Under the pieces are notes generated by a model. It searched no databases. It saw only the letters and a list, made by a program, of their open reading frames with translations, and was not told the origin of the DNA. Position numbers and translations under genes: made by a program. Positions 7,301 through 15,927 of a DNA stretch of 64,000 nucleotides are shown here, in pieces. Within the stretch, counting starts at the first letter, position 1. Each line of letters begins with the position of its first letter. Source of the stretch: Flectobacillus sp049240685 (GTDB lineage: Bacteria > Bacteroidota > Bacteroidia > Cytophagales > Spirosomataceae); contig NZ_JBMLSD010000437.1 of NCBI RefSeq assembly GCF_049240685.1, positions 1 to 64,000 of the forward strand. The letters are read 5' to 3'.

Positions 7301-10300
7301 ATGTTCACCAGAAGAAGGTATTGTACAATCTTGATACTCTTTTTAGGATTCTTATTTTCTGCAAAAGCACAAAGACAAGATATTTCCCTCAATGACAACT
7401 GGCTAACCACCGTTCATGAATCAAACATTCATGCGTATGATGGATTTGAAAAAAGTACATTTTCAACCCAATCATGGAAATCTGTACAAGTACCGCACAA
7501 CTGGGACCAATATGAGGGTTACCGCCGTTTGACACATGGCAACAAACATGGCTATGCATGGTATAGGAAAAGTTTTACTGTCAACTCTACTAATAAAAAC
7601 AAACGCTATTTTCTTTATTTTGAAGGAGTTGGATCTTATGCAACTATTTGGCTCAATGGTAAATTATTGGGAACGCACGCTGGTGGCCGCACCACCTTTC
7701 AATTAGATGCCTCGAACTATATTTTACTCAATAATCAAGAAAATATTTTGGCAGTTCGTGCCGACCATCCTGCGGAAATTCAAGATTTACCTTGGGTTTG
7801 TGGTGGATGCAGCACCGAACGAGGTTTTTCTGAAGGCTCACAACCCATGGGGATTTTTCGCCCAGTACATTTATTGATTACCGAGCCTATTCGCATCGCT
7901 CCTTTTGGTATTCATATTTGGAATGATACCACCGTATCTGCACAAAAAGCACAACTATATGGTTCTGTCGAAATACAAAATCTCAGTAATAAACAATCAG
8001 CGATCAAAGTCGTTCATGAATTACGAAATCAAGATAATCAACTGATTTTTAGCAACAATAACACGATTTATCTTTCAGAAAAAACTACACAGAATATTCC
8101 TATTGCCTTCCCTAGTATTTCCAATCCTAAACTTTGGTCGCCAGAACAGCCCTATTTGTATCAGATAATAACCAAAGTCTATGAGAAAGGTAAACTTGTC
8201 GATGTTCAAAAAACAGCCTATGGTATTCGTTCAATCAAATGGCTAAAAAAATCAAACGGACAAAAGCAATTACTAGTAAACAATAAACCATTCTTTATCA
8301 ATGGCATAGCCGAATACGAGCATCTTTTGGGCAATAGCCATGCTTTCAGTCCAGAGCAAATCAAGACTAGAGTTGGCATGGTAAAAGCGGCTGGCTTCAA
8401 CGCCTTTCGTGACGCACATCAGCCACATAATTTGCGCTACCAAGAATATTGGGATAAAGATGGGATTCTATGGTGGCCACAAATGGCAGCACATATTTGG
8501 TATGACACGCCAGCTTTTCGAGAAAATTTTAAGACACTTTTAAAAGACTGGATAAAAGAGCGCAGAAACAGTCCTTCCATTATACTTTGGGGACTCGAAA
8601 ATGAAAGTACCCTTCCCGAAGATTTTGCCAAAGAATGTACCCAAATTATTCGTGAACTCGACCCAACAGCTTCTACACAGCGCTTGGTAACCACCTGCAA
8701 CGGGGGCAAAGGCACCGACTGGGATGTTCCTCAAAACTGGACAGGCACTTATGGTGGTGACCCAGCAAAATACTCAGAAGACCTTGAAAGACAAGTACTT
8801 GTAGGAGAATATGGCGCTTGGAGAACGGTAGACTTACACCAAGAAAAACCCGTAGCAGGTACGTTTAGCGAAGAAGCCATTGGAGAACTAATGCAACTAA
8901 AACTTCGCTTAGCCGAAGCAGCCAAACAAAACTCTGTTGGACATTTCTTCTGGCTATTAACGTCTCACGATAACCCAGGACGGGTCCAAAGTGGCGAAGC
9001 ATTGCGCGAATTAGACAGAATTGGTCCCGTAAATTACAAGGGTTTATTGACGCCTTGGGAAGAGCCTGCCGATATATTCTATTTATTTAGAGCAACTTAT
9101 GCCCCAGCCAAAACCCAGCCGATGGTCTATATTGTTTCTCACACTTGGCCAGACCGTTGGACTCAAACGGGCATAAAATCAGGGATAAAAGTCTACTCCA
9201 ATTGTGAGGAAGTCGAATTACTTAATGACCTAAATGTTTCTCTAGGAAAACTAAAAAGAGGGAAAGAGAGCGTATTTACTTGGAACAATGTTACGATTCA
9301 ATACGATGTGCTAATTGCCAAAGGCTACATAAATGGAAAAAAAGTGGCAGAAGATATAGTGCAATTGCATCATTTCCCAATAGCACCTGCTTGGTCTGCC
9401 CAAAAACAACAAACACAAAATCTTGTAATCAATAGCCCACAAAAGCACTACGTCTATCGTGTCAATTGTGGGGGCGATTCCTATACAGACAAAAACAAAT
9501 CCTTATGGCTGGCAGACCAAGCAAAAACACCTCAAAATCAATGGGGATATCTTTCATGGGCAAATGATTTTGAAGGTATTCCCAAAGCTTATGCAAGTCA
9601 AAGGAGAACATTTGACCCAATTAAAAATACCACCGACGATGAACTGTTTCAGAGTTTTAGATATGGACGAGATAAACTTTCGTATCAATTTGCACTCCCT
9701 GATGGTCAATACGAGGTAGAATTATATTTTATCGAGCCTTGGCATGGCACAGGCGGGGGATACGACTATTCGGGTTGGCGTTTGTTTGATGTGGCATTTA
9801 ATGGAAAAACTGTGCTCAAAAATTTGGATATATGGAAAGAAGCTGGGCATGATGCCGTATTGAAAAAGACTATCCCTTTTCAGGTAAAAGGAGGAAAATT
9901 AAGCATTTCTTTCCCTCAAATAGCCTCGGGACAAGCCATTATTTCGGCTATTGCTATTGCTAGTACTGAGAAGAAAAATACATTTATCGCAAGTTCAAAC
10001 ACCCTGATTACATCAACAAAAACAATCAAAACTTGGCTAGATACAGGCAAAGCACTTTTTAAGGATTCACAAGAAAACTATGTGAGCTTGCCAGCCGTAA
10101 TATACGGAGCAGAATATCTATTTTCTGAAAAAAATGAAAAATTGTACAAACTTGCTCTGAATGAAATAGGAGATATTTATGTCGGAATAGATTCTTCGAA
10201 GGCCTTACCAAAGGCTTTAGAGGCATTTGAAAATACCCAAAGTTATATTCAAAGTACCCAAAAAGTATATCGAGTTTTTAAGAAAAGAGTTCAAGCCAAC

Positions 10301-10786
10301 ACAGAAGTGGGATTAGATTTCAACACGTTTGAGGCAGAAGCACTTGTTTTTGCCTTGCCAGCAAGTAGTTTGCAACCACCTTTTGATTTAAAAACTACTA
10401 CAACCTACAAGGCTGCCGAAGCCAAAGGAATAGGAGAGGGGATTCAAAAAATGGCTTTCTTAGGCAAAGAACGTATGAGTATTGTCAAAAAAGGGCAAAA
10501 TGCAATTCAATGGACTATCTCTACGGGAGTCGCAGATACGTATTCATTAACCATCAAATATCATAATCCTAGCTCGGAAACTGTCTATGGCAAACTAAGC
10601 ATTAGTCTGGTAGATGGCACCATAATCAAGAGCAAAGAAACGATTGCATTAGTACCAACCAAAGCAGGCAAGTGGAACTACGTAAGTACCACAACAGGTA
10701 CGATGATTAATGCAGGAAAATATCATGTAGTACTAGAATTAGATCAAGTTGGAGAACTACACTTAGACGCCTTGGACATCCAATAG
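7301..10786 (+). CDS. GH2 family glycoside hydrolase with malectin and C-terminal carbohydrate-binding regions
   Basis: This is a 1161-residue exported protein with a signal peptide at 1-23 (cleavage near AKA-Q). Residues about 25-195 form the GH2 sugar-binding jelly-roll and 196-310 the immunoglobulin-like domain. Residues 311-600 form the TIM barrel, with acid/base E435 (LENES) and likely nucleophile E503 (VLVGEYGAW). After a further beta-sandwich, residues about 725-905 are a malectin-like domain (YRVNCGGDSYTD, DWSGWRLFDVAFNGK-type pattern). The last 250 residues look like additional beta-rich binding regions. GH2 enzymes cleave beta-galactosides, beta-glucuronides or related bonds; which bond is unknown here. 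It starts a second transcription unit shared with the symporter at 10953, and regulatory boxes lie just upstream. Confidence 0.85.
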   Translation: MFTRRRYCTILILFLGFLFSAKAQRQDISLNDNWLTTVHESNIHAYDGFEKSTFSTQSWKSVQVPHNWDQYEGYRRLTHGNKHGYAWYRKSFTVNSTNKNKRYFLYFEGVGSYATIWLNGKLLGTHAGGRTTFQLDASNYILLNNQENILAVRADHPAEIQDLPWVCGGCSTERGFSEGSQPMGIFRPVHLLITEPIRIAPFGIHIWNDTTVSAQKAQLYGSVEIQNLSNKQSAIKVVHELRNQDNQLIFSNNNTIYLSEKTTQNIPIAFPSISNPKLWSPEQPYLYQIITKVYEKGKLVDVQKTAYGIRSIKWLKKSNGQKQLLVNNKPFFINGIAEYEHLLGNSHAFSPEQIKTRVGMVKAAGFNAFRDAHQPHNLRYQEYWDKDGILWWPQMAAHIWYDTPAFRENFKTLLKDWIKERRNSPSIILWGLENESTLPEDFAKECTQIIRELDPTASTQRLVTTCNGGKGTDWDVPQNWTGTYGGDPAKYSEDLERQVLVGEYGAWRTVDLHQEKPVAGTFSEEAIGELMQLKLRLAEAAKQNSVGHFFWLLTSHDNPGRVQSGEALRELDRIGPVNYKGLLTPWEEPADIFYLFRATYAPAKTQPMVYIVSHTWPDRWTQTGIKSGIKVYSNCEEVELLNDLNVSLGKLKRGKESVFTWNNVTIQYDVLIAKGYINGKKVAEDIVQLHHFPIAPAWSAQKQQTQNLVINSPQKHYVYRVNCGGDSYTDKNKSLWLADQAKTPQNQWGYLSWANDFEGIPKAYASQRRTFDPIKNTTDDELFQSFRYGRDKLSYQFALPDGQYEVELYFIEPWHGTGGGYDYSGWRLFDVAFNGKTVLKNLDIWKEAGHDAVLKKTIPFQVKGGKLSISFPQIASGQAIISAIAIASTEKKNTFIASSNTLITSTKTIKTWLDTGKALFKDSQENYVSLPAVIYGAEYLFSEKNEKLYKLALNEIGDIYVGIDSSKALPKALEAFENTQSYIQSTQKVYRVFKKRVQANTEVGLDFNTFEAEALVFALPASSLQPPFDLKTTTTYKAAEAKGIGEGIQKMAFLGKERMSIVKKGQNAIQWTISTGVADTYSLTIKYHNPSSETVYGKLSISLVDGTIIKSKETIALVPTKAGKWNYVSTTTGTMINAGKYHVVLELDQVGELHLDALDIQ

Positions 10787-10850
10787 TATTTATGATAATA
10801 TTGTACAATTTAATATAAAAATACTATAAATTTTACTAGATAAAGTACTA

Positions 10851-10858
10851 TAATTTTG
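10851..10858 (+). promoter_or_regulatory. Promoter-like TAATTTTG box before second symporter
   Basis: TAATTTTG matches the Bacteroidetes -7 consensus and lies 94 bases upstream of the symporter start. The upstream stretch also has the TTGTACAAT word seen before GH2. No convincing -33 element is visible. Confidence 0.3.
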
Positions 10859-10952
10859 TATCAGCCTCCAAGGGAAGTTTGAGAAAAAGAAGCGTGGAGC
10901 GTTAGTGACATAGTGAGACCTTTTAACTTTATGAAAATAATCTCAATACACT

Positions 10953-12515
10953 ATGAACCACCAAAGCTTACCGCTTGTGGATATCTCTCTGATTATCATC
11001 TATTTATTGGGAATGATAGCAGTAGGATACCATTTTTCGAAAAAGAACCAAAACGCAGAACAATTTACCAAGGCATCGGGTAGTATACCGGGCTGGGCAA
11101 TAGGTGCCTCCATCTATGCCACTTTTTTAAGTAGTAATACTTTTTTGGGTGTTCCGGGCAAGGCTTACTCAGACAATTGGAATGCTTTTGTATTTAGTTT
11201 GTCTATGCCTTTGGCGGCTTGGGTAGCTTCCAAATATTTTATACCATTTTATCGAGGAACAGGTGAAATTTCAGCCTATACTAATCTCGAAAAAAGGTTT
11301 GGTGCATGGGCAAGAACGTACGCTGTAGTGTGCTTTTTACTAACACAACTAGCCCGAATGGGTTCTATCTTTTTCGGTATAGCACTCAGTTTACAAGCAC
11401 TAACTGGCTATTCGATGGAAACGATTATGTGGGTGATGGGTATTTGTATCATCGTATATACCGTCTTGGGAGGCATAGAGGCTGTGATTTGGACAGAAGT
11501 AGCACAGGCATTTATCAAAACTTTTGGTGCTTTATTGATTTTATTTCTCATCGTAAAGGATATGCCTGAGGGCTCAAAACAAGTTATCGAAATAGGTAAC
11601 TTAAAAAATAAATTTAGCCTAGGCTCCATGAATTGGGATTTTACCAGTTCAACTTTTTGGGTGGTTTTGTTTTATGGATTTTTGATAAACCTCAACAATT
11701 TTGGTATGGACCAAAATTATATTCAGCGCTATCACACCACCACCTCAGAAAGCGAAGCCAGAAAATCATTATGGATGTGCGTTTGGATGTATATTCCAGC
11801 ATCCTTACTTTTTTTTATTATTGGTTCAAGTTTATATGCCTACTATGAGGTTCATCCTGAATTATTGAATCAGCTCAAATTAGAAGTTGTAAAAGCCAAA
11901 TTTCCTAATCTGAGTTCTTCTGAGTTAATAGCTCAAGCGGCTCAACTTAAAGTAGAGGATTATGGGGATAAGGTCATGCCACATTTTATGGTTCACAAAA
12001 TCCCAGTAGGATTGATGGGACTCATTATCTCGGCATTGTTGTCTGCTGCCATGAGTACCATTAGCTCTGGTATGAATGCCTCAGCTACGGTGTTTTCGAT
12101 AGATATCTACCAACGGTATTTTGTCAAAAATTTAAGCGATAAAAACAGGCTACGTATATTACATACGTCAACGGTAATTTTTGGCTTTTTAGGACTCGCT
12201 TCGGGTATGGCAATGATTGGAGTCAAAAGTATTTTGGATATCTGGTGGCAACTATCAGGACTATTTGCCGCAGGTATGTTAGGGCTATTTTTATTAGGAT
12301 TATTTAGTAAAAAAGCAACCAATCAAGCGGCCATTATTGCCACATTAATAGGGTTGGTAGTCATTTGTTGGATAACATTTTCAGACATTTTACCAACGGA
12401 ATATGATGGACTAAAAAGTCATTTACATAAAAATATGAGCATTGTAATTGGTACAGTTACCCTATTTATTTCGGGTGTTATTGCTACTCGGTTAATGTCT
12501 AAAAATAGCTCATAA
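10953..12515 (+). CDS. Sodium/solute symporter (SSS, SLC5 family)
   Basis: This 520-residue multi-span inner-membrane protein is a second member of the sodium:solute symporter family. The N-terminal pattern AEQFTKASGSIPGWAIGASIYATFLSSNTFLGVPGKAY is the classical SSS first-helix signature; a DQNYIQRYH motif follows mid-protein and SAAMSTISSGMNASATVFSIDIY near the end of the core. It shares the plan of the symporter at 2509-4059 but the sequences differ clearly, so the two probably carry different solutes. It is followed after 34 bases by the DapA-family aldolase, which suggests import of a 2-oxo-3-deoxy or related acid, or of a sugar that is converted to one. Cargo is inferred from context only. 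Confidence 0.85.
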   Translation: MNHQSLPLVDISLIIIYLLGMIAVGYHFSKKNQNAEQFTKASGSIPGWAIGASIYATFLSSNTFLGVPGKAYSDNWNAFVFSLSMPLAAWVASKYFIPFYRGTGEISAYTNLEKRFGAWARTYAVVCFLLTQLARMGSIFFGIALSLQALTGYSMETIMWVMGICIIVYTVLGGIEAVIWTEVAQAFIKTFGALLILFLIVKDMPEGSKQVIEIGNLKNKFSLGSMNWDFTSSTFWVVLFYGFLINLNNFGMDQNYIQRYHTTTSESEARKSLWMCVWMYIPASLLFFIIGSSLYAYYEVHPELLNQLKLEVVKAKFPNLSSSELIAQAAQLKVEDYGDKVMPHFMVHKIPVGLMGLIISALLSAAMSTISSGMNASATVFSIDIYQRYFVKNLSDKNRLRILHTSTVIFGFLGLASGMAMIGVKSILDIWWQLSGLFAAGMLGLFLLGLFSKKATNQAAIIATLIGLVVICWITFSDILPTEYDGLKSHLHKNMSIVIGTVTLFISGVIATRLMSKNSS

Positions 12516-12549
12516 TCAAAACCTTATCTTTTTCACTTCCTCTACAGTT

Positions 12550-13482
12550 ATGATTACTACCAAAAAAGGGTTTATTCCAGTAATGTTAACGCCATTCCAT
12601 GAAAATGGTGAAATAGATTTCGAAGGTCTTGGTCGACTAACCGAGTTGTACGTAGAGGCGGGAGCAAGTGGGCTATTTGCCAATTGTTTATCGAGTGAAA
12701 TGTTTGAACTCACTGAAAATGAACGACTTCAAGTAATCAAGCAGACCATTAAAAGTGCGTCTGGATTACCCGTTGTAGCCACAGGAAGTTTTGGTAAAAG
12801 CATTCAAGAACAAGCAGATTTTGTCAAAAAAGTACATGATACTGGCGCTGATGCTGTGATTATTTTGGCTAATGCTATAGCTGAAATTCAGGAATCTGAC
12901 GAAGTTTTTGAAGACAAAATGATGCCTTTATTAGACTTAACTGAAAACATTCCCCTAGGGCTTTACGAATGTCCTGTGCCTTACAAGCGATTGGTTTCAG
13001 CGGATATATTGTCGAGGCTAAGTCGCACAGGAAGAGTTATTTATCATAAAGATACCTGCTTGGATCTTGAGCAAATCAAGGCTAAAATCAAAGCTACAGA
13101 AGGGCAAAATTTTGGACTTTATGATGCTTATATGGTTCATGCTGTGGATTCACTAAAAGCAGGAAGTGCAGGATTATCCTGTATCCAAGGCAATTATTTT
13201 CCAGAGCTAATAGTTTGGTTATGTGACAATTATAACAAAGCGGAGCTTTCGGAGGAAATCCAAAAAGTACAGGACTTTTTAGTAAAACAAATGGATGTGA
13301 TGCATCATGTTTACCCATCTGTTTCTAAATTATTTTTACAAAAAAGAAATTTTCCAATTTCGACCTTTACACGACGTAACGTAGGGAAAATAAGCCCTTC
13401 AGTCGCCAACGATATTGAGGCTTTGTATCTGGCATACAAGGACTTACAAGATACTATACCTTTACAGGAGATAGTTTGTTAA
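12550..13482 (+). CDS. DapA/NAL-family class I aldolase (dihydrodipicolinate synthase family)
   Basis: This 310-residue cytoplasmic TIM-barrel protein belongs to the family of dihydrodipicolinate synthase, N-acetylneuraminate lyase and 2-keto-3-deoxygluconate aldolase. The N-terminal GFIPVMLTPF pattern is typical. The Schiff-base lysine is K167 (YHKDTC) and the conserved tyrosine is Y139 (LYECP). The phosphate/carboxylate loop that reads GTTGE in DapA is replaced by NCLSSE (45-50), arguing against lysine synthesis and for cleavage of a 2-oxo acid sugar to pyruvate or glycolaldehyde-type products. It is the last gene before the terminator at 13497. Possible substrates are 2-keto-3-deoxy acids from plant cell walls; this is inference. 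Confidence 0.8.
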   Translation: MITTKKGFIPVMLTPFHENGEIDFEGLGRLTELYVEAGASGLFANCLSSEMFELTENERLQVIKQTIKSASGLPVVATGSFGKSIQEQADFVKKVHDTGADAVIILANAIAEIQESDEVFEDKMMPLLDLTENIPLGLYECPVPYKRLVSADILSRLSRTGRVIYHKDTCLDLEQIKAKIKATEGQNFGLYDAYMVHAVDSLKAGSAGLSCIQGNYFPELIVWLCDNYNKAELSEEIQKVQDFLVKQMDVMHHVYPSVSKLFLQKRNFPISTFTRRNVGKISPSVANDIEALYLAYKDLQDTIPLQEIVC

Positions 13483-13496
13483 TTAATTTGGGATGG

Positions 13497-13536
13497 AATC
13501 CCCCGCAATAGTTTTACTAGCGGGGGATTTTTTTTG
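13497..13536 (+). terminator. Rho-independent terminator after aldolase gene
   Basis: A GC-rich stem AATCCCCCGC / GCGGGGGATT with a 13-base loop is followed by a run of eight T. It starts 15 bases after the aldolase stop codon and closes the first plus-strand block. Confidence 0.92.
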
Positions 13537-13570
13537 GGCTATGAGGATTGAATAATTGTGAGTTAGTGCT

Positions 13571-13690
13571 GCACGAAGGATTCTAAAACTGTCTATTTCG
13601 GATGAATAATCTTCTATATTTTATGAAAGACAAAGGTATTTTGCTTTATTTCCGAAATCAGAAATCCCAAATCTGAAATAGTCCGAAAGC
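13571..13690. repeat. Dispersed repeat family 2 copy
   Basis: The block starts GCACGAAGGATTCT and CTATTTCGGAT and contains CAAAGGTATTTTGCTTT and TTTCCGAAATCAGAAATCCC followed by AAATCTGAAATAG. It lies between the aldolase terminator and the 3' end of the AraC gene. Confidence 0.6.
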
Positions 13691-13696
13691 CATCTG

Positions 13697-14566
13697 CTAT
13701 TTCTTATGATATTTCCGCTTGTACTCCAGCGGAGTGATACCCATTACTTTTTTGAAATGTCTATAAAAATTTGATACATTATTAAATCCACAATCGAAAC
13801 AAATCACCTCTGTGGGTAACTTATCTTCCACTAAAGCCCTACAAGCGTGCGAAATGCGGATTTCAATCAAAAAATCATAGTAGGTCTTTTTAGTCATGAG
13901 CTTAAAGTAACGACAAAACGAAGTGACGCTCAAGTTACTAATCGCTGCAATTTCTTCGAGGGTGATATCCTTTTTATAATTCATCAAAGTATAATTACAC
14001 ACCTTATTCAATCGTAGCGTATCCGACTCGTTTGATTGGTAAAAAGCTTGTCCACCAGCAATAGTCTCAAAATCATCACTTTCGGCTAAGAGGTGGAGTA
14101 TAGAAATAAGCAAAGAGATACGCTCCAAGTTTTTGGCTTGGGCTATTTTGAGCATTAGCTCGGTCAGTTTTTCACGCGTTTCGCCAATAATAACCATACC
14201 ACTTTTGGCCTTTTCATACAATTTTGGGAGCAAATATGCTTCTGGTAAACCCAACAAATATTTTCCTAAACAATCAGGCAAAAATTGTATAACTACGGCC
14301 TCAACATCGAGGTCATTATCAGGATAAAAATACTCCTCTTTACAGCGCCATGTATGGGGTAAGTTTTCACCGACCAATACAATCTCGCCATGCGAAAAGT
14401 TGCTGATATTATCACCAATAAAACGAACACCCTCCCCTCTGATTATGTAATGTAACTCCAGCTCGGGATGATAATGCCAAATACCACCAAAGTTAGGACG
14501 CACATCATGACGTACACTAAAGGAGCTTTCCAGCTTAACAGGAACTTTTTGAAAAAGTGGTTTCAT
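13697..14566 (-). CDS. AraC-family transcriptional regulator
   Basis: This 289-residue regulator has an N-terminal cupin sensor (residues about 15-100, with WHYHPELELHYIIRGEG) and a C-terminal pair of AraC helix-turn-helix motifs (about 190-285, LEEIAAISNLSVTSFCRYFK and VICFDCGFNNVSNFYRHFKK, ending in GITPLEYKRKY). It is transcribed away from DUF3826-SusC-SusD, with a 573-bp AT-rich region between. It is the only dedicated regulator in the carbohydrate locus; no hybrid two-component sensor or SusR/anti-sigma pair is visible. I infer that it senses a released sugar or acid sugar and controls the locus. Confidence 0.88.
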   Translation of the reverse strand: MKPLFQKVPVKLESSFSVRHDVRPNFGGIWHYHPELELHYIIRGEGVRFIGDNISNFSHGEIVLVGENLPHTWRCKEEYFYPDNDLDVEAVVIQFLPDCLGKYLLGLPEAYLLPKLYEKAKSGMVIIGETREKLTELMLKIAQAKNLERISLLISILHLLAESDDFETIAGGQAFYQSNESDTLRLNKVCNYTLMNYKKDITLEEIAAISNLSVTSFCRYFKLMTKKTYYDFLIEIRISHACRALVEDKLPTEVICFDCGFNNVSNFYRHFKKVMGITPLEYKRKYHKK

Positions 14567-15139
14567 AACTCATTATTAGCAAAAAATAGGACTATTCTTT
14601 TATTTCAACTTTCTCTAAAAAACGTTCTACTCTCTAAATTTTTGTACAATATATTCAAATATGATGATTCCAATTTATTATATGACAATATCGTACACTA
14701 AGTTGGTAAAAAAATGCATAAAAATAGGACTTTATATAGTGAAATTTGAATCGTCGAAACTACACAACATTACACGCATAAAAGAATATTACCAAATTAT
14801 ATGGCTAATGTAATATAAAAAAAGTAGAATGTTAGCATAGTCTGGCCTGAACAAATATTATAAACAATTGAAAAACAATCACTTAACCATAAATATTTTT
14901 CTTATCAATAAGCAAACAATGTGTCATATTAACACTTACTAGCAGTAAAATTGACGGTATAATCTCAACAAAAAATAATTCCATGATATTATGATAAAAA
15001 TGGAGTGTTTTTTTAGGAAAAAAATTTGAAATACCCCTAAATACCAAGTAATCATTGATAAGAATTTACAACCATATATAAATTTTATAACAGCTTAAAA
15101 TTTTTTAATTACCAAAATCACAGATAAACATACCTTGTA
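14567..15139. promoter_or_regulatory. 573-bp divergent AT-rich region between araC and DUF3826
   Basis: No gene is supported. The stretch is strongly AT-rich and holds a TTTGTACAATA word (14641-14651) like those before GH2. It must contain the start sites for araC (minus) and for DUF3826-SusC-SusD (plus), but I could not pin a convincing pair of -33/-7 boxes. Confidence 0.4.
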
Positions 15140-15847
15140 ATGTTCCAATTCAAAATTCTCTCGATTACCTATTTGCTTTTAGGATTTGTATTGCTAGGGA
15201 ATGCCCAAAACTCGCAGGAAGCTTTAGATAAAGAGAGCACCTACACAAAAGTAATCACAGAAAGAGCTGATAAGATTGTACAAAAGCTTGAAATCAAAAA
15301 GGAAAAGAAAGCAAGCAAAGTAAGAGACTTAATCGCAAATCAGTATCGTAATTTGAATACCATTCATGAACAAAAAAAGAGTAGCATCTTAGCTTTGAAG
15401 AATACGAGTGCTTTGACGAAAGAACAACTTGCTATTGAAACACAAAAGGTTGAGCAACAAACAGAAAATGCGCAAAATACCTTACATGAAAAGTACTTAA
15501 AGGCACTTTCGAAAGAATTATCCAAAACGCAAGTAGAAGCCGTAAAAGACGGTATGACCTACAATGTACTACCCAACACGTACAAAGCTTACCAAGAAAT
15601 GCTTCCTGATTTGACCAAAGACCAAAAGAGACAAATTTTGGAGTATTTGACAGAAGCAAGAGAACATGCCATGGATGCCGAAACATCCGAGAAAAAGCAT
15701 GCTTGGTTTGGCAAATACAAAGGTAAAATCAACAATTATCTTTCAGCTCAAGGTGTAGATATGAAAAAAGCAGGGCAAGAATGGGAAAAAAAGATAAAAG
15801 CAGCTGAATCGGCCAAAAAAGAAACAAGCAAGACCTCTGGACAATAA
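15140..15847 (+). CDS. DUF3826 family exported protein
   Basis: This 235-residue protein has a signal peptide (residues 1-22, ending GNA-Q) and is otherwise strongly charged and helical. It matches my recollection of DUF3826, which is common beside Bacteroidetes plant-cell-wall loci: the YNVLPNTYKAYQEMLPDLT stretch (residues 136-154) and the REHAMDAETSEKKHAWFGKYKGKINNYL-type region are its most recognisable parts. The function is unknown. It heads the SusC/SusD transcription unit, 80 bases before SusC, which suggests a periplasmic or surface role in the same system. Coiled coil is likely over residues 35-125. Confidence 0.75.
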   Translation: MFQFKILSITYLLLGFVLLGNAQNSQEALDKESTYTKVITERADKIVQKLEIKKEKKASKVRDLIANQYRNLNTIHEQKKSSILALKNTSALTKEQLAIETQKVEQQTENAQNTLHEKYLKALSKELSKTQVEAVKDGMTYNVLPNTYKAYQEMLPDLTKDQKRQILEYLTEAREHAMDAETSEKKHAWFGKYKGKINNYLSAQGVDMKKAGQEWEKKIKAAESAKKETSKTSGQ

Positions 15848-15927
15848 ACAATGATAAATCAGTAACTCGAACGAAAGTCGAAAACGTACAAACACTATTT
15901 AGTACTCAATTTAATGTAAGGAAAAAT

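Noticed and set aside
7135..7395. Plus-strand frame of 86 codons upstream of GH2
   Set aside because: It overlaps the regulatory inverted repeat, promoter-like boxes and the GH2 signal sequence in another frame.
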